From: Altererythrobacter rubellus
GTDB taxonomy: Bacteria > Pseudomonadota > Alphaproteobacteria > Sphingomonadales > Sphingomonadaceae
DNA: 64,000 bases
Direction of reading: 5' to 3'
Assembly (NCBI RefSeq): GCF_030284385.1
Contig: NZ_CP127221.1
Location: forward strand, 1,240,001-1,304,000
This document shows, in pieces, positions 26,303 through 33,967 of the stretch. The notes beneath the pieces are model-generated. The model did no database searches. It was not told the DNA's origin and was given only the letters and a program-made list of their open reading frames with translations. Position 1 is the first letter of the stretch, and every line of letters begins with the position of its first letter. The position numbers and the translations under genes are program-made.

Positions 26303-27703
26303 ATGGAATATATCTCGACCAGAGGTAGCGCATCCGCGCTCGATTTCGAAGGTGTCACGCTGGCGGGGCTCGCCAGCGATGGCGGGCTGTACCTGCCGGC
26401 TGAATGGCCGCGCTTCAGCGAAGCGCAGATCGCGGACATGGTTGGGCTGCCCTATGCAGAGCTAGCTACGCGGGTGATGTGGCCCTTTGTCGAAGGCAGC
26501 CTGACCGAAGAGGAATTGCGCAGCCTTTGCCAGCAGGCCTATGGCCGCTTTGCGCACAAGGCGGTGACGCCGCTGGTGCAGCTGGATGAGCGGCAATGGC
26601 TGCTCGAGCTGTTTCATGGACCGACGCTGGCATTCAAGGATGTCGCGCTACAGCTGCTTGGCTTGCTGTTTGAGACCTTCCTCAGTCGCCGCCAATCGAA
26701 CCTGACCATCATTGGCGCGACCAGTGGCGATACAGGATCAGCCGCGATCGATGCGGTGGCCGGGCGCGAAGGTGTAGATATCTTCATGCTTCACCCTAAG
26801 GGCCGCGTCAGCGATGTGCAGCGCCGCCAGATGACGACAGCGCGTGCGCCCAACGTTCACAACATCGCGATCGAAGGCAGCTTTGATGATGCGCAAGCGA
26901 TGGTGAAGCGTATGTTCGGCGATGCCGATATGACGGGCCGTTTCAACATTGGCGCGGTCAATTCGATCAACTGGGCGCGGCTAATGGCGCAAGTGGTCTA
27001 TTATTTCGCCAGTGCACTGCAGTTGGGTGCACTCCATCGTCCGGTCGCTTACTCTGTGCCGACGGGTAATTTCGGTGACGTGTTTGCAGGCTATGTTGCC
27101 GCGCAAATGGGCCTGCCAATTGCACAATTGGTGGTGGCGACCAACGTCAATGACATATTGCATCGCGCGCTGTCAGATGGGGACTATTCGACTGGCACAG
27201 TCACGCCGACCGACACACCCTCGATGGATATTCAGGTCAGCTCAAACTTCGAGCGGCTGCTATTCGATTGCGGCGGGCGCGACGGTGCCGCGATGGCGGA
27301 ACAAATACGCAGCTTCGAAGCGGATAAAGCCATGCAGCTGACCAATAGTCAGCGCGAAGGCGCGTCGGCCCTGTTCACCAGCGTTCGCGCGGATCAGCAG
27401 CAAGTGTTGCAAGCGCTGCGTTGGGCGCACGAAAATGCTGGCGAAGTGATCGATCCGCATACTGCCGTCGGCCTGCATGCAGCGCTTGCAAGCGAACTCG
27501 ATCCTTCAATCCCGATGGTAACGCTGGCGACTGCCCACCCGGCAAAGTTCCCCGATGTGGTCGAGCGCGCAACGGGATTGCGTCCGAACCTGCCTTCACG
27601 CGTGGGTGATCTGTTCGCGCGCGAGGAAGCCTATAGCGAGCTGCCCGGCAAATATGACGCTGTGCGCGACTTTGTGACGCAGCACGCGAGCCCAGCCGCC
27701 TGA
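26303..27703 (+). CDS. thrC: Threonine synthase
   Basis: PLP enzyme turning O-phospho-L-homoserine into threonine. At 466 residues it is the longer class of bacterial threonine synthase. STRGSASALDFEGVTLAGLASDGGLYLP is the usual N-terminus; the PLP Lys is in HGPTLAFKDVALQLLG (about 112); IGATSGDTGSAAIDAV and YSVPTGNFGDVFAGY are cofactor phosphate and substrate loops. It has no clear Shine-Dalgarno; see the leader feature. It is placed after surf1, an arrangement repeated in alphaproteobacteria without obvious functional link. It overlaps the next gene at TGATG. Confidence 0.96.
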   Translation: MEYISTRGSASALDFEGVTLAGLASDGGLYLPAEWPRFSEAQIADMVGLPYAELATRVMWPFVEGSLTEEELRSLCQQAYGRFAHKAVTPLVQLDERQWLLELFHGPTLAFKDVALQLLGLLFETFLSRRQSNLTIIGATSGDTGSAAIDAVAGREGVDIFMLHPKGRVSDVQRRQMTTARAPNVHNIAIEGSFDDAQAMVKRMFGDADMTGRFNIGAVNSINWARLMAQVVYYFASALQLGALHRPVAYSVPTGNFGDVFAGYVAAQMGLPIAQLVVATNVNDILHRALSDGDYSTGTVTPTDTPSMDIQVSSNFERLLFDCGGRDGAAMAEQIRSFEADKAMQLTNSQREGASALFTSVRADQQQVLQALRWAHENAGEVIDPHTAVGLHAALASELDPSIPMVTLATAHPAKFPDVVERATGLRPNLPSRVGDLFAREEAYSELPGKYDAVRDFVTQHASPAA

Positions 27704-28596
27704 TGGTCGAGCTTCGCCGCGATCCTGTGTTGATGGTGGGCGAGGGCTGGGAAGGCGGCTATCGCCTGCTCGACAGCGGGAATGGTCGCAAGCTTGAACA
27801 ATTTGGTCCGCGCGCATTCATCCGCCCCGAGCCGCAGGCGATGTGGAGCCCGCGCATGGCGGATTGGCAAGCCGCTGGCGAATTTATCCCTGGATCCGAT
27901 GAGGATGGCGGCGGGCGCTGGCAGCTTGACCAGTCATTGCCAGAGGATCGCTGGCCGGTGAGCTGGAACGAAGTGACCTTCTCTGCGCAGCCGACGCCGT
28001 TCCGGCATCTGCAGTTTTTCCCGGATATGGCCCCGGTGTGGGATTGGATGCGGGAACAGTTGAGCGAGGCGACTGAGGCCGAGACGATGAACCTGTTCGG
28101 CTATACCGGTGTTGGATCGCTGGCGTTGAGCCAACATGGCCGCGTGACACATGTCGATGCGAGCAAGAAATCGGTTGCGCAGGCTCGCGAAAATGCGGCG
28201 CTGTCAGGGATGGAAGACCGCCCCATCCGCTGGCTGGTCGATGATGCGGCCAAGTTCACTGCGCGAGAGGTTCGCCGCGGTAATCGCTATGACGGGATTA
28301 TCCTTGATCCACCCAAGTTTGGGCGCGGGCCGAAGAATGAAACATGGCGTTTGGAAGAGAACCTGCCCGCGCTGCTTGCCGATTGCCGCAAGCTGCTGGA
28401 TCGCGATAGCAAGTTCCTGTTCCTTACAGTTTACGCGGTGCGAATGAGCAGTCTGGCGCTTGCGGGTTTGGTCGATGAATTGTTCGCAGATATGCCCGGC
28501 ACAATCGAGCACGGCGATCTCGCGGTGCAGGAGACCGGCGAGAGTGGCAGGCTGCTGCCCACAGCGATCTTCGCACGTTGGGGTAATTCCGGCTAA
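27703..28596 (+). CDS. Class I SAM-dependent methyltransferase (RlmI/SAM C5-type)
   Basis: A 297-residue protein whose C-terminal two-thirds is a Rossmann methyltransferase: NLFGYTGVGSLALSQHG is motif I, VTHVDASKKSVAQAREN motif II, and IILDPPKFGRG the catalytic DPPKF (motif IV) seen in rRNA cytosine or guanine methyltransferases of the RlmI/RlmK type. The N-terminal part (LDSGNGRKLEQFGPRAFIRPEPQA) is a family-specific substrate-binding segment. The target base is not predictable; an rRNA is likely. It starts within the thrC stop, so it is co-translated. Confidence 0.85.
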   Translation: MVELRRDPVLMVGEGWEGGYRLLDSGNGRKLEQFGPRAFIRPEPQAMWSPRMADWQAAGEFIPGSDEDGGGRWQLDQSLPEDRWPVSWNEVTFSAQPTPFRHLQFFPDMAPVWDWMREQLSEATEAETMNLFGYTGVGSLALSQHGRVTHVDASKKSVAQARENAALSGMEDRPIRWLVDDAAKFTAREVRRGNRYDGIILDPPKFGRGPKNETWRLEENLPALLADCRKLLDRDSKFLFLTVYAVRMSSLALAGLVDELFADMPGTIEHGDLAVQETGESGRLLPTAIFARWGNSG

Positions 28597-28605
28597 AGGG
28601 CGCGC

Positions 28606-28977
28606 ATGAAAGATTCGCTGATCCTTGAAGTGGCTGATTTCGAACACGATGTCCTGACTGGCATATATTCGGAGGAGACCGGTAAGCCTCAACCACTGCG
28701 TTTCACCATTCAGGTGCGCATGGCGGTCGCTGAAAAATATGAAGCTGACACTCCCCTTGAGGGCAGCAAGAACTACATGGACCTGAAATTCGCAGCTTCC
28801 GATGCGCTGCCTGAAGGGGTCCATTTCAAGTTGATCGAGGCTGTGGCAGACCACATCTGTGAAACATTGTTCGTGCAGGATGCGCGGGTGGAAGCGGTAA
28901 CTGTCAAGATCGTGAAACTGGCGATTGCCGAGGCTAATGAAAAGATCGGCATCACCCTCCACCGCGAGCGGAAGTAG
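28606..28977 (+). CDS. folB: Dihydroneopterin aldolase family (FolB)
   Basis: A 123-residue T-fold protein of the FolB/dihydroneopterin aldolase group, in folate synthesis converting 7,8-dihydroneopterin to 6-hydroxymethyl-dihydropterin. It has DFEHDVLTGIYSEETGKPQPLRFTI, with an aldolase-type N-terminal strand, and a central FKLIEAVADHICETLF helix with a Glu. The DxYE... core is partly altered, so the residues at the substrate site should be compared with characterised FolB before asserting catalysis. It is 10 bases after the methyltransferase and one base before the Rossmann-like gene. Confidence 0.78.
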   Translation: MKDSLILEVADFEHDVLTGIYSEETGKPQPLRFTIQVRMAVAEKYEADTPLEGSKNYMDLKFAASDALPEGVHFKLIEAVADHICETLFVQDARVEAVTVKIVKLAIAEANEKIGITLHRERK

Positions 28978-28978
28978 G

Positions 28979-29296
28979 ATGGAGCAGGCCGAGTTGAAGG
29001 TGGAACACCTGCCGGCTGAACCACTCGATGCGGCTGCCGCATTCCACCGCGCGCATCTGAATCCAGCGATAGCGGCTCTAGAGGGCGCGGTAGCTGATCT
29101 GACCATTATCTTGCCGCTTGCCCCAAGCAATCACGATGACTGGCGGCGGACAGTTGCGCGCGATCTGGCCCGAAAATTCGCGCCCAAAAGGGTAAATGTG
29201 GTGGGTGGAGGCAGCGAAGCGGCTGTCCAATCAATGCTCGCATATTTGAGGGGCGCGCCCGGCGTCACTGGGCAGTACCTTCCATTGCATGACTAG
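28979..29296 (+). CDS. Small Rossmann-like protein, function unknown
   Basis: A 105-residue protein with an alternating strand-helix pattern: LKVEHLPAEPLDAAAAFH, ALEGAVADLTIILPLAPSNHDDWRRTVARDLARKF and KRVNVVGGGSEAAVQSMLAYL. VVGGG before a helix resembles a nucleotide-binding turn. It begins two bases after folB and overlaps moaA by 8 bases, so it is part of the operon. No family is recognised beyond the fold impression. Its constant position next to folB and moaA would suggest a pterin-related accessory role, which is inference. Confidence 0.65.
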   Translation: MEQAELKVEHLPAEPLDAAAAFHRAHLNPAIAALEGAVADLTIILPLAPSNHDDWRRTVARDLARKFAPKRVNVVGGGSEAAVQSMLAYLRGAPGVTGQYLPLHD

Positions 29297-30323
29297 GGTC
29301 CGAGACGTTTTGCTTCCCAGCGCCAAGCCTGCGCCATTGATCGATGGCTTCCAGCGCCAGATCAAGTATCTGCGCTTGTCCGTTACTGATCGCTGTGATT
29401 TGCGCTGCACCTATTGCATGCCGGAGCGGATGACGTTCCTGCCGCGCAAGGAAGTCTTGAGCCTTGAGGAACTATATCAACTATCGCTCGGCTTTATTGC
29501 CCGCGGGGTTACCAAGATCCGCATTACTGGCGGGGAACCGCTGGTCCGGCGCGACATCATCGACCTGTTTCGCGCGTTGGGGCGCAAGCTTGGTGAGGGG
29601 CTGGAAGAGCTTACGCTGACAACCAATGCAACTCAGCTTGCCCAGCATGCTGACGAATTGGCGAGCGTGGGTGTGAAGCGGGTAAACGTTTCGCTCGACA
29701 CACGTGACCGAGACCAGTTTGCCAAGCTGTCACGGCGCGATGTGCTGCGACGTGTCCTGGAGGGGCTTGCTGCGGCAAATGAGGCCGGACTCAGGGTCAA
29801 GATCAACACTGTCGCGCTTAAAGGCGTGAACGAGCATGAACTTCCCGACCTAATCGCATGGGCGCATGGTGAAGGCTTCGATCACACATTGATCGAAGTC
29901 ATGCCGCTGGGTGATGTCGATGAGGACCGGGTCGATCACTTTCTGCCGCTATCGGCTGTGCGCGAACAGCTGGAGCAGCGCTGGACGCTCACTCCGCTGA
30001 GTGAAAGCTCTGGCGGTCCTGCGCGCTACGACCGGATTGAAGAGACCGGAGGAAAGCTCGGCATGATTACGCCGTTGACCAACAATTTTTGCGCAGGCTG
30101 TAACCGCTTGCGTGTGACGGCGACGGGGCAGCTTTATCCGTGCCTGGGTGGTGGAGAGCGAGTGGATCTGCGCGCGGCGCTGCGTTCGGACGATCCGGAG
30201 GCAAATCTGCAAGCTGCGCTGAATGAAGCCATGCGGATCAAGCCTGAACGGCATCATTTCGATATCTCTGAACGCGGCGCTGAACCGGCGCAGCCACGCC
30301 ATATGTCGATGACGGGTGGCTGA
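29289..30323 (+). CDS. moaA: GTP 3',8-cyclase MoaA
   Basis: Radical SAM enzyme that rearranges GTP to the cyclic precursor used for molybdopterin. At 344 residues it shows both iron-sulfur centres: CDLRCTYC near residue 38 for SAM cleavage, and a C-terminal Cys set in NNFCAGCNRLRVTATGQLYPC for GTP binding. ITGGEPLVRRDI and NVSLDT are typical. The chain ends MSMTGG: the C-terminal Gly-Gly stimulates the reaction in studied MoaA. It is followed 1 base later by moaD and then moaE; moaC and moaB/mog are not in the window. Confidence 0.96.
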   Translation: MTRVRDVLLPSAKPAPLIDGFQRQIKYLRLSVTDRCDLRCTYCMPERMTFLPRKEVLSLEELYQLSLGFIARGVTKIRITGGEPLVRRDIIDLFRALGRKLGEGLEELTLTTNATQLAQHADELASVGVKRVNVSLDTRDRDQFAKLSRRDVLRRVLEGLAAANEAGLRVKINTVALKGVNEHELPDLIAWAHGEGFDHTLIEVMPLGDVDEDRVDHFLPLSAVREQLEQRWTLTPLSESSGGPARYDRIEETGGKLGMITPLTNNFCAGCNRLRVTATGQLYPCLGGGERVDLRAALRSDDPEANLQAALNEAMRIKPERHHFDISERGAEPAQPRHMSMTGG

Positions 30324-30324
30324 C

Positions 30325-30567
30325 ATGGCCGTGACGGTGCTCTTCCTTGGTCCGTTGCGCGATCTGGCGGGTGTAGAAAGCCGCGAATTTTCCGCGCCAC
30401 TCGACTGGGAAGGGCTGATATCATCTGTCGCGCCTGAAGTTGCCGAACAGCTCCGGCAGGCACGCGTCAATGTCGCCTGCGCCGGAAAAGTTCTGGCGGA
30501 CAAGGCGTCGCTTAATGCGCAAGAGGGTGATGAAGTTGCGTTGCTTCCGCCCGTAAGTGGTGGCTGA
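30325..30567 (+). CDS. moaD: Molybdopterin synthase sulfur carrier subunit MoaD
   Basis: An 80-residue ubiquitin-like protein ending in LPPVSGG. The terminal Gly is thiocarboxylated and gives sulfur to precursor Z in the MoaD-MoaE complex. VTVLFLGPLRDLAGVESREF is the first beta-hairpin. The ATG at 30325 lies just after the moaA stop; an upstream TTG-type start is unnecessary. Spacing of 2 bases to moaE supports equimolar expression of the two subunits. Confidence 0.93.
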   Translation: MAVTVLFLGPLRDLAGVESREFSAPLDWEGLISSVAPEVAEQLRQARVNVACAGKVLADKASLNAQEGDEVALLPPVSGG

Positions 30568-30569
30568 TA

Positions 30570-31013
30570 ATGCGCGTTGTTCGCTTGTTAGCAGACGCAT
30601 TTGATCCGGGCGCGCTAGTCGAACAGTTCAAGGCCACCAACCCGGGATTGGGCGGGATATGCACCTTCGTTGGCGAAGTGCGAAACGATACGGGTGTCGA
30701 AGCTTTGGAGCTATCTCACTACGAACCGCTGACGCTACCAAACATGAAAGAGCTTGCTGACAAAGCCTTCGCGCGGTTTGATCTGATGGGACTATTGATG
30801 GTTCACCGGGTTGGGCGAATGTTTCCCGGCGAGCCCATCGTTTGCGTGTCTGCAGCAGCCAAACATCGACGCGGCGCGATCGATGCCGTCGATTACTGCA
30901 TGGATCATCTGAAAGCCGCTGCCTGGTTCTGGAAACGCGAAAAACGCGATGGCGAATGGAGTTGGATCGAGCCGCGCAGTCATGATTACGCCGATCTTGC
31001 GCGTTGGAAATAA
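30570..31013 (+). CDS. moaE: Molybdopterin synthase catalytic subunit MoaE
   Basis: A 147-residue catalytic subunit that adds two sulfurs to precursor Z. GGICTFVGEVRNDTG is the first conserved segment, FDLMGLLMVHRVGRMFPGEPIV the second, and AAKHRRGAIDAVDYCMDHLKAAAWFWKREKR holds the His-Arg and Lys residues of the active site. It is the last gene of the cox-thrC-moa run; an FNR-type site lies 16 bases after its stop. Confidence 0.94.
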   Translation: MRVVRLLADAFDPGALVEQFKATNPGLGGICTFVGEVRNDTGVEALELSHYEPLTLPNMKELADKAFARFDLMGLLMVHRVGRMFPGEPIVCVSAAAKHRRGAIDAVDYCMDHLKAAAWFWKREKRDGEWSWIEPRSHDYADLARWK

Positions 31014-31028
31014 GATAATTCGCGCGAT

Positions 31029-31042
31029 TTGATCTTGATCAA
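31029..31042 (+). promoter_or_regulatory. FNR-type operator
   Basis: TTGATCTTGATCAA is a perfect TTGAT-N4-ATCAA box, the binding site of FNR/FnrL-type regulators, 55 bases before the 31097 start codon. A Crp/Fnr-family gene with matching E-x2-S-R recognition residues is next door but interrupted. Oxygen-dependent control of 31097 is the natural reading. Confidence 0.85.
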
Positions 31043-31096
31043 GGAGCTACCTTCGCGGGGGTGGCAAGAGATGTCTCAACGGAAGGAGACATCGTC

Positions 31097-31537
31097 ATGT
31101 CAAAATTGCTTACACCAGAAATCGTCCAGCAGAAGGCGCGGATCGTTGATGCGCCCGAAGCCGAAGCGCAAGTGCAGACCAATGTCGACCGTAATTTTGA
31201 GCTTCCCAAGGCACTCTATGGTGCGACGCTTGCTTGCTACCTTGGATTTGTAGCCATCACAGCGATGGCATTCGGCAATCCTGCCTTGATCATTCCTATG
31301 GTGATCATTGCGCTCATCGTTACCGCAGGTTTCGTGGTTCCAGGTATCTGGACACAGCTCAAACCGGAAACCAAAAAGGTACGCTCCATGGGCCTTGATC
31401 ACTTCGCAGGCAAAGGCATCATGACCAATACCAGCCCGCTCAAAGCCAGAGATGCCGCCACACAAGTTTTGATCCTGCCAGTTCTCGTACTGCTCTGGGG
31501 CGTCGCGGTGGTGACGATAGCCGCGCTGGCGGGCTGA
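31097..31537 (+). CDS. Small membrane protein under an FNR box, function unknown
   Basis: A 146-residue protein. The N-terminal 40 residues are charged (TPEIVQQKARIVDAPEAEAQ), followed by two membrane helices (LYGATLACYLGFVAITAMAF, LIIPMVIIALIVTAGFVVPGIW), a cytoplasmic or periplasmic loop with a conserved-looking GLDHFAGKGIMTNTSPLKARDA, and a C-terminal helix (QVLILPVLVLLWGVAVVTIAAL). The ATG has a strong SD (GGAAGGAGAC). The perfect FNR box upstream implies expression at low oxygen. No family is recognised. It is convergent with the interrupted fnr-like gene. Confidence 0.8.
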   Translation: MSKLLTPEIVQQKARIVDAPEAEAQVQTNVDRNFELPKALYGATLACYLGFVAITAMAFGNPALIIPMVIIALIVTAGFVVPGIWTQLKPETKKVRSMGLDHFAGKGIMTNTSPLKARDAATQVLILPVLVLLWGVAVVTIAALAG

Positions 31538-31548
31538 GAGGGCCCCGC

Positions 31549-32247
31549 CTACTCCCGAGACCTTCCCGAGAGAGCTTGCAGGTGCGCGGGGTCGATCAAT
31601 TCGATCCCGCGCTTGCCTATGCGGCGAATTGCGCCGGTAGCTTCCAAATCGCCCAGTTTCCGGCTTACAGTTTCAATCGTTAGTCCAAGCATATTGGCGA
31701 TCTCGCCGCGCGACAGCGGCAAATCGAACTGCGCCACAGGGTGGCAAGGCGACTGGCTGGCCGCGTGTGCGAAATCATAGATCAAGGCCGCGAGGCGTGT
31801 TTCCGCATTGGCATTGCCAGTCAGCTCCAAAATACAGCGTGTCGCATGCAAATCTTACTGACTGCGCCGCAGGAGTGCTTTGGTGAGCGCAGGATAGGCA
31901 TCCACGGCGCGGTTGAGATCTGCTTTGGCAAAGGTGCAAAGCTGGCTTTCGGTCAAAGCAACGACATCATGCTGGGTAAACGGAGCAAACAAATCGCCGA
32001 TGACGCCGGCTGGGTGAACCAATGCCAGGATTTGTTCATTGCCATCCATATCGGTTGCAGAAACTTTCAAGGCACCGCTTACCAACGTGGCACACGCGGC
32101 ATTGTCGTCTCCGGCCGTAAACAAGGTTTACCCGCGTTTGAGGGTGCGTGTTCGCCCGGCAGCGGCCATGACTGCACGCTCGGCCTCGTCTAGAACTGAG
32201 CACGCTGCGCTGCCACGGACTGGGCATGTGGCACAGGCGAGGTTCAT
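31549..32247 (-). pseudogene. Crp/Fnr-family regulator (FnrN/FnrL-like) interrupted by two in-frame stops
   Basis: Reading from ATG 32247 (ATGA overlap with the lipoprotein gene) gives one continuous frame of 232 codons, with TAA at codon 40 (32130-32128) and TAA at codon 131 (31857-31855). Around them everything is intact. The N-terminal FNR-type Cys cluster is C-x2-C-x7-C (residues 5, 8, 16), with a central Cys104. The cAMP-fold body includes FTAGDDNAACATLVSGALKV, and the HTH reads LSRGEIANMLGLTIETVSRK with E-x2-S-R. The first stop falls where relatives have Glu (LKRG-stop-TLFTAGD), consistent with GAA to TAA. Either a recent pseudogene, a sequence error, or recoding. Confidence 0.85.
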
Positions 32248-32786
32248 GGGTTGCTGCCGTTGGGGGTTGAATCTAGCAAGGTAATCAACTCTGTAATCAA
32301 TTGGCGTTCAACGGTATGATAATCGGAAACTTGCTGTCTGGCCAAGTCGATTTGCGTTCGCTCTGCGAAGGAAAGGGAAGCGTCTGCATAAAGCGAATCA
32401 AGGTCAGCCAACAGCGATACAGTCTGACCATTGTGCGATTCGAGCGAACCGATCGCGATTTGCGCGATTGGCCAGCGATTGTCTTCAATGCCGGTGCCGG
32501 AAGCCGAAGCGATAAGTGGCCTTGCCCTGTTTGCTTCTGAAAGGAAGCGCGCGTGCTGATCACCCGCAGCTAGCAAAGCATTTCCGACTTCGGCCATTTC
32601 CTTAGCGCCGAGGGAGGCCGGAGCAGCTGCCTGTGCCGGGGCAGCAGCGCTTGTGAACGTACCTTGCACACGTTCAAAATTGCGTAGATTTAAGTCGGGA
32701 TAACGGCTTCCGCCGCCGGCGCAGCCACTGAGTGATGCGACAGCGAAAACCATTACAAGAGTACGAGGAAGGAGAGGATAGTCCAT
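32244..32786 (-). CDS. Putative lipoprotein, function unknown
   Basis: A 180-residue protein with a lipoprotein signal peptide: LLPRTLVMVFAVASLSGCAGG, with LSGC as lipobox (Cys about 25). The mature part is mostly helical and Ala-rich, with EVGNALLAAGDQHARFLSEAN and ERTQIDLARQQVSDYHTVERQLITELI. ATG 32786 was chosen because it directly precedes the signal peptide; the longer frame upstream is not signal-like. It overlaps the interrupted fnr gene by ATGA, so the two were translated together. No family recognised. Confidence 0.75.
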   Translation of the reverse strand: MDYPLLPRTLVMVFAVASLSGCAGGGSRYPDLNLRNFERVQGTFTSAAAPAQAAAPASLGAKEMAEVGNALLAAGDQHARFLSEANRARPLIASASGTGIEDNRWPIAQIAIGSLESHNGQTVSLLADLDSLYADASLSFAERTQIDLARQQVSDYHTVERQLITELITLLDSTPNGSNP

Positions 32787-32895
32787 TTGAGCCAGTGAAT
32801 AGCACGAACACCGCTCCTTGCCACCCACTCGTGGCGCGCCGTGTCCACATTCGCGCATTTTCTTGTGCGGTGCGCAAAAATGCGATGATCCGGCG

Positions 32896-33017
32896 TTGAC
32901 TTGAGCCCGCCTATCCCTTAACGGCACGCTTCTTTCCGGCGCCACCTTCTGGTGGAGAGTCGGGTTCGCCCTTTCGAAGAGTGAAAGGGCACAGCTTTAG
33001 ATTGAGAGATTACCACC
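32896..33017 (+). promoter_or_regulatory. rplU promoter/leader with two tandem hairpins
   Basis: TTGACT (32896-32901) may be the -35 element, with a weak TAACGG 17 bases later. The leader then holds two hairpins: CCACC/GGTGG with loop TTCT (32942-32955), and GCCCTTTC/GAAAGGGC with a 7-base loop (32968-32990), ending 27 bases before the ATG. Ribosomal operon leaders often bind a ribosomal protein for feedback control; here that is an inference. Confidence 0.45.
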
Positions 33018-33485
33018 ATGTTCGCAGTCGTGCGCACAGGCGGCAAACAATACCGGGTTGCCGCTGGAGACAAAATTGCAGTCGAAAAACTCGCTGGCGA
33101 CGCCGGCGACACGGTGACGCTGGGCGATGTCCTGCTCGCGGGTGAAGGTGACAAGCTTGCTGATGCTTCGAAGGTTTCTGTTTCGGCAGAGATCATCGCT
33201 CAAGCGAAGAGCGAGAAGGTTGTCGTTTTCAAGAAGCGTCGTCGCCATAACTATCGTCGCAAGGCCGGTCACCGCCAGCAGATGACTCTGCTGCGTATCA
33301 CCGATGTAGGCGAAGTCGCAAAGAAGGCACCGGCCAAGAAGGCCGCTGCCAAGACTGAAGACGCACCGAAGAAGGCTCCAGCCAACAAGGCCGCTCCTAA
33401 GAAGGAAGCAGCTGAGAAGAAGGCACCGGCCAAAAAGGCTCCAGCCAAGAAGGCTGCTGCCAAGAAGCCGGCCGCGAAGAAGTAA
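33018..33485 (+). CDS. rplU: 50S ribosomal protein L21 with Lys/Ala-rich tail
   Basis: Large-subunit protein binding 23S rRNA and L20. Residues 1-100 are a normal L21 ([17 protein letters not shown], with [18 protein letters not shown] as the rRNA-binding block). Residues 101-155 are an extra tail built of [15 protein letters not shown] repeats with 20 Lys in 55 residues, histone H1-like in composition. Such tails occur in sphingomonad L21 proteins; the tail is probably disordered and RNA-binding. It is first in rplU-rpmA, with a structured leader. Confidence 0.96.
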   Translation: MFAVVRTGGKQYRVAAGDKIAVEKLAGDAGDTVTLGDVLLAGEGDKLADASKVSVSAEIIAQAKSEKVVVFKKRRRHNYRRKAGHRQQMTLLRITDVGEVAKKAPAKKAAAKTEDAPKKAPANKAAPKKEAAEKKAPAKKAPAKKAAAKKPAAKK

Positions 33486-33497
33486 GGATCAGGGCCC

Positions 33498-33767
33498 ATG
33501 GCACATAAAAAAGCAGGTGGTTCATCACGTAACGGTCGCGATTCAGTCGGCCGTCGCCTTGGTGTGAAGAAGTTCGGCAGCGAAGGCGTTGTCGCAGGCA
33601 ACATCATCGTGCGTCAGCGCGGCACCAAATTCTATCCAGGCAGCAATGTAGGTATGGGCAAAGACCATACCCTATTTGCGCTCGAGAACGGCGTGGTGCG
33701 ATTCCACAAAGGCAAACTCGGCCGCAAATACGTGTCAGTGGACGCGATTATGGAAGCAGCCGAATAA
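33498..33767 (+). CDS. rpmA: 50S ribosomal protein L27
   Basis: An 89-residue ribosomal protein whose flexible N-terminus reaches the peptidyl transferase centre. [20 protein letters not shown] is the conserved start and [20 protein letters not shown] follows. There is no N-terminal extension of the type cleaved in firmicutes. It lies 12 bases after rplU. A GNAT gene follows after a candidate terminator; obgE, often next in this cluster, is not present. Confidence 0.97.
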   Translation: MAHKKAGGSSRNGRDSVGRRLGVKKFGSEGVVAGNIIVRQRGTKFYPGSNVGMGKDHTLFALENGVVRFHKGKLGRKYVSVDAIMEAAE

Positions 33768-33834
33768 CCGGACGTTCCGATAAAGGGATCGTCCACCGGG
33801 ACGGTCCCAGCCGGATTTAACCACCGGCACTCGA

Positions 33835-33865
33835 AGAGGGAGATGGGGCTGACCCGTCTCCCTCT
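33835..33865 (+). terminator. Candidate terminator of rplU-rpmA
   Basis: AGAGGGAGATGGG and CCCGTCTCCCTCT pair over 13 bp (one G-U) with loop GCTGA, followed by TGTCGTTTCTCC. The U-run is poor, so termination may be partial, but the stem is strong and placed right after rpmA. Confidence 0.6.
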
Positions 33866-33967
33866 TGTCGTTTCTCCCTCTTAGACCGGCGAAATCCACT
33901 TCGCCGCAATGAATGTGTCACGCATTGCTCCTAAGCGGGCGGCAGCGGGGCATTGAGGAGAAGGAAG

